64,000 bases of DNA from JAWKUK01 sp964402175 (lineage in GTDB: Bacteria; Planctomycetota; UBA1135; GCA-002686595). Position numbers and translations under genes: made by a program. Positions 32,294 through 40,992 of the stretch are shown one piece after another. The stretch is taken from the NCBI GenBank assembly GCA_964402175.1, contig CAYOBN010000018.1:1-64000 (forward strand). The letters run 5' to 3'. The notes under the pieces are model-generated. The model was not told the origin of the DNA. It did no database searches and was given only the letters and a program-made list of their open reading frames with translations. The number at the start of each line of letters is the position of its first letter. Positions within the stretch are counted from its first letter, which is position 1.

Positions 32294-33592
32294 ATGACAG
32301 AGCCCGACCCCGCGGTCTCCCTCCGCGAGGCGACCCGTGCCTTCGCACACATCGGGTTGCACAGCTTCGGCGGCCCCGCGGGCCAGATCGCGGTGATGCA
32401 CCGCGTCCTCGTCGAGGAGAAGCGCTGGATCAGCGAAGAGCGGTTCCTGCACGCGCTCAACTTCTGCATGTTGTTGCCGGGGCCGGAAGCCCAGCAGCTC
32501 GCCACGTACTGCGGCTGGTTGCTGCACGGCTGGCGCGGAGGAGTGATCGCCGGCACGCTCTTCGTGCTGCCGGGTTTCCTGGCGATCCTCGCGCTGTCGG
32601 TGCTGTATGTCGAGCTGAATCAAGTCCAGCTCGTCACCGCGCTGTTCTTCGGGCTGAAGGCCGCGACGCTGGCGCTGGTCATCGACGCGGTGCGCCGTGT
32701 GGGCCGACGCGCGCTGGCTGGGCCCGGCGCGGTCGCCATCGCCATCGCTGCGTTCTTCGCGCTCGGCTTCGGAGAGGTCCCTTTCCCGATAGTCGTCGCG
32801 GGGGCCGCGCTGCTCGGAGTCCGATTCACTAGAGATGATTCGGCGCACATTGCCGCCGACACACGGACGAGGAGCGGGATCGTCCGCCAGAGCCTCGGTA
32901 CCGCGCTCCTTTGGCTGGCGATATGGATCGCTCCGATGGCAGCGCTCGCGCTCGCGCTCGGTCGAGGCCACATCCTGGTCCAAGTCGGCGCGTACTTCAG
33001 CCAGGTCGCCGTCGTGACCTTCGGCGGCGCCTACGCCGTCCTGGCTTACGTCGCGCAGCAAGCGGTCGAAGTTCACGGGTGGTTACGGCCTGGCGAGATG
33101 CTGGACGGGCTGGGGATGGCGGAGACGACGCCAGGTCCGCTGATTCAAGTTGTCCAATTCGTCGGCTTCATGGGCGCGTACAGGGATCCCGCGCCCTTCT
33201 CGCCCCTGGCCGCAGGGATCGCCGCGGCCTGCATCACGACCTGGGTGACCTTTGCACCGTGTTTCCTCTGGATCTTCGTCGGCGCGCCATTCGTCGAGCG
33301 GCTGCGCGGAAATCGCACGATCGCTTCTGCGCTGCGCGGCGTGACGGCCGCGGTCGTGGGGGTGATCGCGAACCTCGCGCTGTGGTTCGCTGCGCACGTC
33401 CTGTTCCGCGACGTCGGCGAGCTGCGCGTGCTCGGGCTGCGGATCATCCGCCCAGATCCGAGCACCGTGGACCTCGGAGCGGTCGCCATCGCGACCGGGG
33501 CCCTGATCGCTCTCCTGCGGCTCGGCTGGGGTGTCCCGAAGACCCTCGGCCTCGCCACGGTCGTCGGCACGGGTTGGGTCCTCTCCCGCTGA
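32294..33592 (+). CDS. chrA: Chromate efflux transporter (CHR family)
   Basis: A 432-residue inner-membrane protein with two homologous CHR halves. The first has the signature HIGLHSFGGPAGQIAVMHRV and the LNFCMLLPGPEAQQLATYCG motif. The second repeats it as VAVVTFGGAYAVLAYVAQQA and GMAETTPGPLIQVVQFVGF. About ten to twelve hydrophobic helices are visible. Family members export chromate using the membrane potential, though many are transporters of unproven substrate. No chrB regulator or chromate reductase gene is adjacent, so resistance is inferred from family membership only. Confidence 0.92.
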   Translation: MTEPDPAVSLREATRAFAHIGLHSFGGPAGQIAVMHRVLVEEKRWISEERFLHALNFCMLLPGPEAQQLATYCGWLLHGWRGGVIAGTLFVLPGFLAILALSVLYVELNQVQLVTALFFGLKAATLALVIDAVRRVGRRALAGPGAVAIAIAAFFALGFGEVPFPIVVAGAALLGVRFTRDDSAHIAADTRTRSGIVRQSLGTALLWLAIWIAPMAALALALGRGHILVQVGAYFSQVAVVTFGGAYAVLAYVAQQAVEVHGWLRPGEMLDGLGMAETTPGPLIQVVQFVGFMGAYRDPAPFSPLAAGIAAACITTWVTFAPCFLWIFVGAPFVERLRGNRTIASALRGVTAAVVGVIANLALWFAAHVLFRDVGELRVLGLRIIRPDPSTVDLGAVAIATGALIALLRLGWGVPKTLGLATVVGTGWVLSR

Positions 33593-33654
33593 CTCGGGTT
33601 GCGGCATTCCGGCCCTGCGGCGATCCTCTAGGGGGAACCCGACTCTCCTCCACC

Positions 33655-34863
33655 ATGCTGCAACGCTCCACCCTCCTCGCGCTCGGCGCGCTCCTTGCTC
33701 CCACGGCTTCGGCCCAGGTCTTCTACGGCTCCGACGGCACCCTCGTCGACAACTGGCGCCTCGACACTGCGACCGGGGTCAGCAACGGGCCCGAGTTCAC
33801 CAACGTGTTCGTGTCGGGACTCGCCGACGACGACGCGGCCCAGGTCTTCTACGTGCAGACCGGCGTGACCCTCTCGAGCGCCGCGTACAGCGCGACCGGG
33901 GGCCCCGTGACGACCGTCGGGACCACGACGTACCTGGGCTCGAACCGCTCGTTCACGGGCCTCGCCCATCACAACGGAGTGCTCTACGCGAGCCACAACG
34001 CGGGCTCGGCCGAGGGCCTCTACGCCGTGGACGTCGTGACCCTCGCAGCGACGCTGGCGTACCCCTACTCCAGCGTCCAGATCGCGCTGGAGGGCCTCGA
34101 CTTCGACCCTTCGACGGGCCTTCTGTACGGCGCCAACGACGGCGGCGCGTACGTCGATCCCACCGGAGTTTCGGGGCGAGGCATCACCGTGATCGATCTC
34201 AGCGCGAACCCGGTGACCGAGCGCACGGCGTTCCCGTACCCCGCCGGCGAGAACGACCTGGACGGCCTCGCGTTCGACGCCGGCCGAGGGCGCGTGTTCT
34301 TGATCGAGGACGAAGCCTCGCCGCTGCACAACCTGGACATCGCGACGGGCCTCTATGACCCGAACCCGCCGCAGCATGCGGCGACCGGCGCCGCGGTCTT
34401 CTCCGCGGGCACGTACACCACCGGCGGCGCGCAGCCCCTCGGGACGAACTACTGCACGGCTGCGGTGAACTCGAGCGGCGTCAGCGCCGCGATGTCGGCC
34501 GCCGGCTCGACGCTCGCCTCGGCCAACGACGTGACGCTGCGCGCGAGCCGGCTCCCGAACAACGCGTTCGGCTTCTTCCTGACGTCGCGCACCCAGGGGT
34601 TCATCCAGAACCCCGGCGGCAGCCAGGGCAACCTGTGCCTCTCGGGTTCGATCGGGCGCTTCGTCGGTCCGGGCCAGATCCAGAACTCGGGCGCGGCGGG
34701 CGCGATCGAGCTGGGCCTGAACCTGACGGGCCTGCCGACCCCCGTCGGGGGCGTCGCGGCGCAGCCCGGCGAGACGTGGAACTTCACGGCCTGGTACCGC
34801 GACGTGGTCGGAGGAAGCGCCACGTCCAACTTCGCGGACGGCCTCTCGATCGTGTTCCAATGA
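33655..34863 (+). CDS. Secreted beta-propeller-like protein with shared C-terminal domain (tag protein 4)
   Basis: A 402-residue protein from ATG 33655 with a signal peptide (STLLALGALLAPTASA, mature QVFYGSDG). Residues ~22-260 contain repeated strand patterns typical of a propeller: LYAVDVVTLAATLAYPYSSV, LEGLDFDPSTGLLYGANDGG and LDGLAFDAGRGRVFLIEDEA. This is similar to DUF4394- or SMP-30-like extracellular propellers. The final ~135 residues, from YCTAAVNSSGVSA, are a very regular copy of the shared tail: NAFGFFLTSRTQGFIQNPGG, SQGNLCLSGSIGRFVG, GETWNFTAWYRDVVGG and SNFADGLSIVF. It lies 62 bp downstream of the chromate transporter gene. Confidence 0.82.
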   Translation: MLQRSTLLALGALLAPTASAQVFYGSDGTLVDNWRLDTATGVSNGPEFTNVFVSGLADDDAAQVFYVQTGVTLSSAAYSATGGPVTTVGTTTYLGSNRSFTGLAHHNGVLYASHNAGSAEGLYAVDVVTLAATLAYPYSSVQIALEGLDFDPSTGLLYGANDGGAYVDPTGVSGRGITVIDLSANPVTERTAFPYPAGENDLDGLAFDAGRGRVFLIEDEASPLHNLDIATGLYDPNPPQHAATGAAVFSAGTYTTGGAQPLGTNYCTAAVNSSGVSAAMSAAGSTLASANDVTLRASRLPNNAFGFFLTSRTQGFIQNPGGSQGNLCLSGSIGRFVGPGQIQNSGAAGAIELGLNLTGLPTPVGGVAAQPGETWNFTAWYRDVVGGSATSNFADGLSIVFQ

Positions 34864-34941
34864 GGGGCGTCGGGTCGCAGGACTGGCTGTGGAAAACCCT
34901 GCCTGTTCCGGCCTAACCCCCCGCGGGGCGGGCACTTAGGA

Positions 34942-34971
34942 CTCCACAAGGAATGCAAGTTCCTTGTGGAG
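34942..34971 (+). terminator. Hairpin after tag protein 4
   Basis: A perfect 12-bp stem (CTCCACAAGGAA with TTCCTTGTGGAG) around a 6-base loop, 78 bp after the stop. The arms extend further with a two-base bulge (GA and TC). There is no clear T-run. Confidence 0.55.
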
Positions 34972-35076
34972 AGTCCGAGGAGGGCTTCAGTCGAGGCCCC
35001 CCCGCGCGCCGAAGGGAGCGGCATCGCCAAGGAAGTTGCTTTTCCGGCGACCCCCGCTCCTCTCCGCTCCCTTCCC

Positions 35077-36252
35077 ATGCAACGGATGTTGTTCGCCGGT
35101 GCGCTCGGCGCAGTGTTGATCTCGATGGGTGTCGTGCGCCAGGGCTCACTGGAGAGCCGGTTGGCCTCCCTGGAACAGGCGGAGCAAGCAGCACCGCGCC
35201 GCGACGAGGCGCTGCTGCGCGAGATCGAGCGCCTCGCTAGAGAGCTCGCTGGCCTGCGCCGGGACCTCGACGGGGCGGAGGGGGACAGCGGCCTCGCCGC
35301 GTCGCTCGACGCGCGCATCGCCGCCGTCGATGCGGCGCTCGAGGATGCTCGCGAGCTCTTCACGCTGCAAGGCAACCGCTTGAACGAGGTCGGGGAGCAG
35401 GTCTGCACGCTGCGCGCCACGGCAGCGACCGAAGCGCGCCTCGTCGCGCTCGAACATGGCCTCGAACAGCGTGTGCTCGGACTCACGAGCACCGTCGATG
35501 CGACGCTGCAGCTCGCGCAGGAGACGCGCGCTCGCATCGAGCGAACCGAGCCGAATCCGAGCCGCCGCTGGTGCGAGACGCTCGGCCCGACGGTGCAGCT
35601 CGCGGGCGATACGACCGTGGGAAGCGGCGTGCTGCTCGAATCGCGCCCGCTCGGCGACGGCGCCTACGAAACGCTGCTCCTCACGTGTTGGCACGTCGTC
35701 CGCGACATTCAGGCTGGCAACAGCCAGCCGGATGGTCCGGTTCCGGTCGCGATCTACTCACCGGATGGTTCGCGCGTGACGACGACCGCGACGGTGATCG
35801 CAGCGAACGTCGACATCGACGCGTGCCTCCTGCGCCTCGTCTCGAACGAACGGGTGCCGCATGGCGCGCGTTTGCCCTCGCGTGCGACCCTCGCCGCATC
35901 GAACGTGTACGACCCCGTGGTCGCTGTCGGCTGCCCGCTCGGGAACGACCCGATTCCGACGCTGGGGAACCTCTCGTCGCTCCACCACATGGTCGACGGG
36001 CACGAGTTCTGGATGATCTCCGCGCCGACCTACATCGGTAACTCGGGCGGCGGCATCTACGCGGCGGGTAGCCATCACCTCCTGGGTCTCTTCTCGAAGA
36101 TCTACACCCACGGCTCGATCCGACCCGTCATCGTGCCACACATGGGCCTCGTGACGCCGCTGGCGGAGATCTACGACTGGTTGGAGGACGTGAAGGTGGC
36201 CCAGGTCATCGAGCGCGAAGACGGCACCGCACAGGTGGTCACCGGCCCCTGA
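35077..36252 (+). CDS. Membrane-anchored trypsin-like serine protease with coiled-coil stalk
   Basis: A 391-residue protein from ATG 35077 (MQRMLFAGALGAVLISMGVV, one N-terminal membrane helix). Residues ~20-165 are a long Ala/Glu/Arg/Leu heptad-rich coiled coil. A chymotrypsin-fold protease domain follows. The catalytic His is in LLTCWHVVRDI, the Asp in NVDIDACLLRL, and the Ser in APTYIGNSGGGIYA with the usual GNSGG. No PDZ domain follows, so it differs from DegP/HtrA. It probably projects from the inner membrane into the periplasm. Function could be envelope quality control or processing of surface proteins. It is 54 bp upstream of the S9 peptidase gene. Confidence 0.85.
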   Translation: MQRMLFAGALGAVLISMGVVRQGSLESRLASLEQAEQAAPRRDEALLREIERLARELAGLRRDLDGAEGDSGLAASLDARIAAVDAALEDARELFTLQGNRLNEVGEQVCTLRATAATEARLVALEHGLEQRVLGLTSTVDATLQLAQETRARIERTEPNPSRRWCETLGPTVQLAGDTTVGSGVLLESRPLGDGAYETLLLTCWHVVRDIQAGNSQPDGPVPVAIYSPDGSRVTTTATVIAANVDIDACLLRLVSNERVPHGARLPSRATLAASNVYDPVVAVGCPLGNDPIPTLGNLSSLHHMVDGHEFWMISAPTYIGNSGGGIYAAGSHHLLGLFSKIYTHGSIRPVIVPHMGLVTPLAEIYDWLEDVKVAQVIEREDGTAQVVTGP

Positions 36253-36306
36253 GGCCCGCGCGGCCGGTCCCTGGCGCCCGGCCGGCCTTGGGGCGATCAT
36301 GTCCGC

Positions 36307-38319
36307 ATGATCGCTCTCTCCACCCTACTGCTCGTCGGCGCGCTCGCGCCCGCCGGCGACGTGCTCACACCGGAGCAGCTCGTGGGCCTGGCCCGCGTCG
36401 CCGAGCCGAAGCTCAGCCCTGACGGACGGCACCTGCTGGTCACGGTCCGAACGACGGACGTCGCCGCGGATTCGAGCACGGCTGAGGTCCACATCATCGA
36501 CACGGCGTCGCGCAAGAGCGTCCGTCAGCTCAGCGGGTCCTCGCCCGTTTGGCTGCCGGACTCGCAGCACTTCGCGCTCAGCACGAAAGAGGGCCTGGTT
36601 GTGCACGCCCTCGACAGCGCGTTCGTCCTGCCGATCGAGGTCGCGGGCGGCGCCTCCAACGTGCACTGGTCGCCCGCCGGCGATGCGTTCAGCTACACGC
36701 AGAGCGTCAAGCTCGACGACACCGCCGCGGACATCCACGCCGATCTGCCGAAGGCGAAGGCGCGGGTGTACGACGACTTGATGGTGCGCCACTGGGATAC
36801 CTGGAGCACCGGTGAGTACAGCCACCTCTTCGTGCAGCGCTTCGACACGACGAGCGCCGACGCCGCGGCGGCGATGGACCTGCTCGCGGGCGAGCGCGTG
36901 CACACTCCGCTGCCGCCGTTCGGCGGCGCGGAGCAGATTGCGTGGTCACCCGACGGCAAGGAGCTCTGCTACACGGCGCGGCGCGTGCCGAACCCCGAGG
37001 CCAGCACCGACAGCTCGCTCTGGCTCGTCCCCGCGAACGGCGGCGAGCACCGTAATCTGACCCCGGGCATGGTCGGCTACGACCAGGACCCCGTCTACTC
37101 GCCGGACGGTCGGTACATCGCGTTCTCCAGCATGGAGCGGGCCAGCTTCGAAGCCGATCGCGCGCGGCTGATGCTGCACGAACGTAGCACCGGCACGAAC
37201 ACGGAGCTGTTGCCGAACTTCGACGCGTCGCCGCACAACGTCACGTGGAGCCGCGACAGCCAGCACATCTTCTTCACGGCGGACTACCGCGGCACGACGC
37301 AACTCTACACGACGCCGGTGGCGGCGCCGCAGGTCCGCGCGATCACCGCAGGGCGTCACGCGATCTCGGCGATCCAGCTCGCGCCGGATGCGCGTACCGT
37401 CTACGCGCTGCGCACTTCGATGGAGCGCCCGGCCGAGGTCGTGGCGATCGACGTCGAGACCGGCCAGATCGTGCAAGTGACGGACTTCAATGGCGAGGTC
37501 TTTGCAAAGCTGAAGCTGCCGGTGATCGACGGTGAAGAGTTCAAAGCGACCGATGGCGCTTCGATCCAAGCGTGGATCGTGAAGCCGCCGGACTTCGACC
37601 CGAACAAGCAGTATCCGTTCATCCTCTACTGCCAGGGCGGCCCGCAATCGATGGTCGGTCAGGGCTTCTCGTTCCGGTGGAACTTCCACCTGATGGCCGC
37701 CCAGGGCTACGTCATCGCGGGTGTCAACCGGCGCGGTCTGCCGGGCTTCGGTCAGGCGTGGAACGACCAGATCTCGGGCGACTGGGGCGGCCAAGCGATG
37801 CAAGACCTGCTGTCGGTCGCTGACGCGATGCAGGCGCGGCCCTACATCGACAAGAAGCGCAGCGCTGCGGTCGGCGCGTCGTTCGGTGGTTTCACGGTCT
37901 ACTGGATGATGGGCAACGCGGGGGAGCGCTTCGCGTGCATGATCTCGCACTGCGGCGTCTTCAACCTGGAGAGCATGTACCTCGCGACCGAAGAGCTCTT
38001 CTTCGTCAACTGGGACCTCGGCGGGCCGTACTGGAGCTCGCCGGAGGCCGCCGAGCGCTACCGCAAGTTCTCGCCGCACAAGTACGTGCAGAACTGGAAG
38101 ACGCCGTTGCTCGTCATCCACGGCGAGAAGGACTTCCGCGTCCCTTACGACCAGGGCCTGCAAGCGTTCACCGCCGCACAGGTGATGGGTGTTCCGAGCC
38201 GCTTCCTCGTGTTCCCCGAGGAGGGCCACTGGGTGCTGCGCGCGCAGAACGGCATCGTTTGGCAGCGTGAGTTCTTCGGCTGGCTCGACCGCTACTGCGG
38301 CGCTGGCGCGGCGAAGTGA
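36307..38319 (+). CDS. S9-family prolyl oligopeptidase-like peptidase
   Basis: A 670-residue protein with a probable signal peptide (MIALSTLLLVGALAPAGDVL). Residues ~20-400 form a WD40/TolB-like propeller with repeated SPDG motifs (AEPKLSPDGRHLLVTV, QIAWSPDGKELCYTARR, DPVYSPDGRYIAFSSM). The C-terminal alpha/beta-hydrolase domain has the nucleophile in AAVGASFGGFTVYWMMG, the Asp in LLVIHGEKDFRVPYDQG and the His in FPEEGHWVLRAQNG. This is the dipeptidyl/acylaminoacyl-peptidase group, acting on short peptides in the periplasm. Its stop overlaps the GTG start of the next gene by 4 bp (GTGA), so the membrane glycosyltransferase is translated with it. Confidence 0.93.
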   Translation: MIALSTLLLVGALAPAGDVLTPEQLVGLARVAEPKLSPDGRHLLVTVRTTDVAADSSTAEVHIIDTASRKSVRQLSGSSPVWLPDSQHFALSTKEGLVVHALDSAFVLPIEVAGGASNVHWSPAGDAFSYTQSVKLDDTAADIHADLPKAKARVYDDLMVRHWDTWSTGEYSHLFVQRFDTTSADAAAAMDLLAGERVHTPLPPFGGAEQIAWSPDGKELCYTARRVPNPEASTDSSLWLVPANGGEHRNLTPGMVGYDQDPVYSPDGRYIAFSSMERASFEADRARLMLHERSTGTNTELLPNFDASPHNVTWSRDSQHIFFTADYRGTTQLYTTPVAAPQVRAITAGRHAISAIQLAPDARTVYALRTSMERPAEVVAIDVETGQIVQVTDFNGEVFAKLKLPVIDGEEFKATDGASIQAWIVKPPDFDPNKQYPFILYCQGGPQSMVGQGFSFRWNFHLMAAQGYVIAGVNRRGLPGFGQAWNDQISGDWGGQAMQDLLSVADAMQARPYIDKKRSAAVGASFGGFTVYWMMGNAGERFACMISHCGVFNLESMYLATEELFFVNWDLGGPYWSSPEAAERYRKFSPHKYVQNWKTPLLVIHGEKDFRVPYDQGLQAFTAAQVMGVPSRFLVFPEEGHWVLRAQNGIVWQREFFGWLDRYCGAGAAK

Positions 38320-40049
38320 CGAGCGCGACGAGACTTCGTCTCTGGGCCGCGGCCGCGCCGATCGGCGCGGTCGCGGCCCTCTTTGTCGGGCTCTGGGCTC
38401 TGACGTACCGCCGCTGGACGGACGTGGTCGTCGACTTCGGCCGCGAGCTCTACGTCGCATGGCGGCTCGCGGAAGGCGACGTCCTAGGCCGCGACATCGC
38501 GTGGTTCAGCGGGCCGCTCTCCGTACACGTCAACGCGCTCGTGTTCCGCCTCGCTGGGACGTCCATGTGGGCGCTCGAGGCCTGGAACACACTCATCGCG
38601 CTGGCGATCTTCGGTACGGCCTTCGGGCTCGTCGCGAAGTTCACGACGCGCTGGACCGCAGCGGTCGTGACCGGGACCGCGCTGGCCGTATTCGGCTTCG
38701 GGCAATACGGTGGGATCGGCAACACGAACTACGTGACGCCGTACTCCCACGAGCCCGTGCACGGGCTGCTACTAGGGGCGCTTTCGCTCATCGCGGCGCG
38801 TCGACAGAGCCGCGCTGGGCAGGTACTGGCAGGGGTCTTGCTGGCCGCGACTTTCTTGACCAAGGCCGAGCCGTTTGTCGCGGCTTGCGCAGGCTGGTTC
38901 GCCCTCCATGTCGCGGATCCCGCGGTCCGGCGCGGTTGGTTCCTGCGCTGCGCCGCCGCTGCAGCGACCCTCGCTGCGGCGTTCGCCGTGCTCTGCACAG
39001 CGCTGTCGCCGAGCGAGGCGCTGCTCGGGCTCGCTGGGCCTTGGCCGCACATGCTCGGCGGTGACGTCGTCAACGCAGCGTTCTACGAGCGCCTCGCAGG
39101 GCTCGACGCTCCCGAGCTCCACCTGCAAACCACGCTGCGCTGGACAGCGGGCTGGGGCCTGACCGTAGCTTGCGCCGCGCTGCTCAGCGCTCTGGTCCGC
39201 CGGCGCCTTCCGGCGCTGGTCATGGCCGCCCTGGGACTCGGCGTGGGTATCGCGCTGTTCCCGCTGGACGCGATCTTGGACATCGGCCGCCCGATCGGGC
39301 TCGCTGTCGCCCTTGTCTTGCTCCTCGCCACGCTGCCCGGCGCGAAACCGAGGCCCGATCGGCCGGAACTCTACGCGTGGTGCGTCTTTGCGCTCGCGTG
39401 GCTCCCGAAGCTCGGGCTGCGCCAGAGCTTTGTCTTCTACGGGTTCGTGCACACGCTGCCGGCCTTCTGCGCGGTGGCCGCAGCGCTGTGGTTCAGTGCC
39501 GCGGAGCGCTGGGAGCGCTGGTCACGCGGTAGCGCAGCCTCGTACCGCGCGCTGATGCTCGGGCTCATGCTCGCGCTGGCGATCGTCCACGTGCGCTCGA
39601 CGCTGTTCTGGCGCAAGTTCAAGACGGAGCCGGTCGGATCGGGCGCGGACATGCTGCTCGCAGACGGCCGCGGCGACGAGGTCGCTGCGGCGCTGACTTG
39701 GCTGCGAGACCATACCGAGCCCGACGCTTCGGTCCTCGTGCTGCCCGAGGGGCTCTCGCTCAACTACTGGTCGAGGCGACCCACGCCGACCCGTTACCTC
39801 GGCTTCATGCCGACCGAGCTCGCAATGTTCGGCGAGGGCGCCGTGATCGCAGCGCTCGACGCACATCCGCCGGATTGCGTCGTAGTCGTGCACAAAGACA
39901 CCTCCGACTACGGCGTGCGCTTCTTCGGCCAGGACTACGGGCGCGAGCTCGCGGCTTGGATCAGCGCGCGCTATGAGCCGGTTGCGTCGTTCGGAGCCGC
40001 GCCATTCGTCGATTGGCGCTTCGGCGTCGTCGTGATGCGGCCGCGCTGA
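38316..40049 (+). CDS. GT-C-type membrane glycosyltransferase
   Basis: A 577-residue protein starting at GTG 38316. About ten to twelve hydrophobic segments begin at residues ~10-30 (AAPIGAVAALFVGLWALTYR). The first loop has VVVDFGRELYVAWRLAEGDV, consistent with the Asp-containing loop of GT39/GT83-like enzymes, then GRDIAWFSGPLS. A soluble C-terminal ~120 residues includes ASVLVLPEGLSLNYWSRRPT. Such enzymes transfer a sugar from a polyprenyl-phosphate donor outside the membrane. It is coupled to the peptidase gene and overlaps the 3' end of the convergent sugar-phosphate transferase gene by 79 bp. Confidence 0.78.
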   Translation: MTSATRLRLWAAAAPIGAVAALFVGLWALTYRRWTDVVVDFGRELYVAWRLAEGDVLGRDIAWFSGPLSVHVNALVFRLAGTSMWALEAWNTLIALAIFGTAFGLVAKFTTRWTAAVVTGTALAVFGFGQYGGIGNTNYVTPYSHEPVHGLLLGALSLIAARRQSRAGQVLAGVLLAATFLTKAEPFVAACAGWFALHVADPAVRRGWFLRCAAAAATLAAAFAVLCTALSPSEALLGLAGPWPHMLGGDVVNAAFYERLAGLDAPELHLQTTLRWTAGWGLTVACAALLSALVRRRLPALVMAALGLGVGIALFPLDAILDIGRPIGLAVALVLLLATLPGAKPRPDRPELYAWCVFALAWLPKLGLRQSFVFYGFVHTLPAFCAVAAALWFSAAERWERWSRGSAASYRALMLGLMLALAIVHVRSTLFWRKFKTEPVGSGADMLLADGRGDEVAAALTWLRDHTEPDASVLVLPEGLSLNYWSRRPTPTRYLGFMPTELAMFGEGAVIAALDAHPPDCVVVVHKDTSDYGVRFFGQDYGRELAAWISARYEPVASFGAAPFVDWRFGVVVMRPR

Positions 40050-40804
40050 AAGCGCTGCCACGACCAGCCACGGCCCGCGAGGATCCAGGGGATCGTCCGC
40101 AGTAGGATCGAGACATCCATGCGGAGCGACGTGCGCGCGATGTAGTCCAGGTCGATCGACAGCTTCTGCGCGTAACACTCAGCCTCGCGCACGGTGTAAC
40201 CCTGGGTGATCTGAGCGAGACCGGTCAGACCCGGGGGAGTCGCGAGACGCTGGGCAAATCCAGGCACTTCGGTGCAAGCCCAGCGATGGACCTCGACCAT
40301 CTCGGGTCGCGGCCCGACGATGTGCATGTCACCCTTGGCGATGTTGATGAGCTGCGGTAGCTCGTCCAGGTGCGTGTTGCGCAGGAACCGCCCGAAGCGC
40401 GTCGTACGCTGCACGTCCTTCTCGATCGACCAGGCGCCCTGCTCGCTCGCACGGGCCTCGCGCATCGTTCGGAACTTGTAGATCCAGAAGATCCGGCCTT
40501 GGTGACCGATGCGACGCTGCAAGAAGAAGACCTGGCGCAGGTCGCGAAAGACGACCGCATTCCAGAGCGCGATCGGCGTGGCGATCACGACCGCCAGCGG
40601 CGCGACGGCGGCCAGGAACAAGAGGTCGAGCGCGCGCTTGCCGTGCTTCTCGTAGAGCCCCGTCGCGGAACGCGGCGGCGGAGCGCCCTCCTCGTCCGGG
40701 CGTTCGTCCTCGGAGCGGGGGGCGAGCTCCGCCGACCGCAGCCGAGGTTTCAGCTCGGTTCGGGTCCGGGGACTCGACTGGGAGGTGCGCTGCTTCAATC
40801 GCAT
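39971..40804 (-). CDS. Initiating sugar-phosphate transferase (bacterial sugar transferase family)
   Basis: A 277-residue protein. After a charged, disordered N-terminus (~residues 1-50), the family signature begins with KRALDLLFLAAVAPLAVVIA (the membrane segment). It continues through VFFLQRRIGHQGRIFWIYKF and the catalytic block FLRNTHLDELPQLINIAKGD, then HIVGPRPE and PPGLTGLAQITQG. This enzyme class moves a sugar-1-phosphate to undecaprenyl phosphate and starts assembly of an exopolysaccharide or O-antigen unit. It lacks the multi-helix N-terminal part of WbaP/WcaJ, so it is a minimal form. The C-terminal tail (TTTPKRQSTNGAAPNDATGS) lies in the overlap with the convergent gene. Confidence 0.92.
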   Translation of the reverse strand: MRLKQRTSQSSPRTRTELKPRLRSAELAPRSEDERPDEEGAPPPRSATGLYEKHGKRALDLLFLAAVAPLAVVIATPIALWNAVVFRDLRQVFFLQRRIGHQGRIFWIYKFRTMREARASEQGAWSIEKDVQRTTRFGRFLRNTHLDELPQLINIAKGDMHIVGPRPEMVEVHRWACTEVPGFAQRLATPPGLTGLAQITQGYTVREAECYAQKLSIDLDYIARTSLRMDVSILLRTIPWILAGRGWSWQRFQRGRITTTPKRQSTNGAAPNDATGS

Positions 40805-40992
40805 GGGGACAGGGCGCGCCGCAGGGGAAAGCGCGCCTCCGTCCTATCGGCCCCAGGGTGGGTCATCTGAAATCGAAGTCCCGACGCCGGGGGCCCCGGC
40901 CGAAGGACCTAGGGGTGGGGCTTCAGGGATCTCCCGATGGGACCGATAGGTCCGAGGTCCACGCCCCGGCGCGTCGGACCGAGGAGCCCCCC

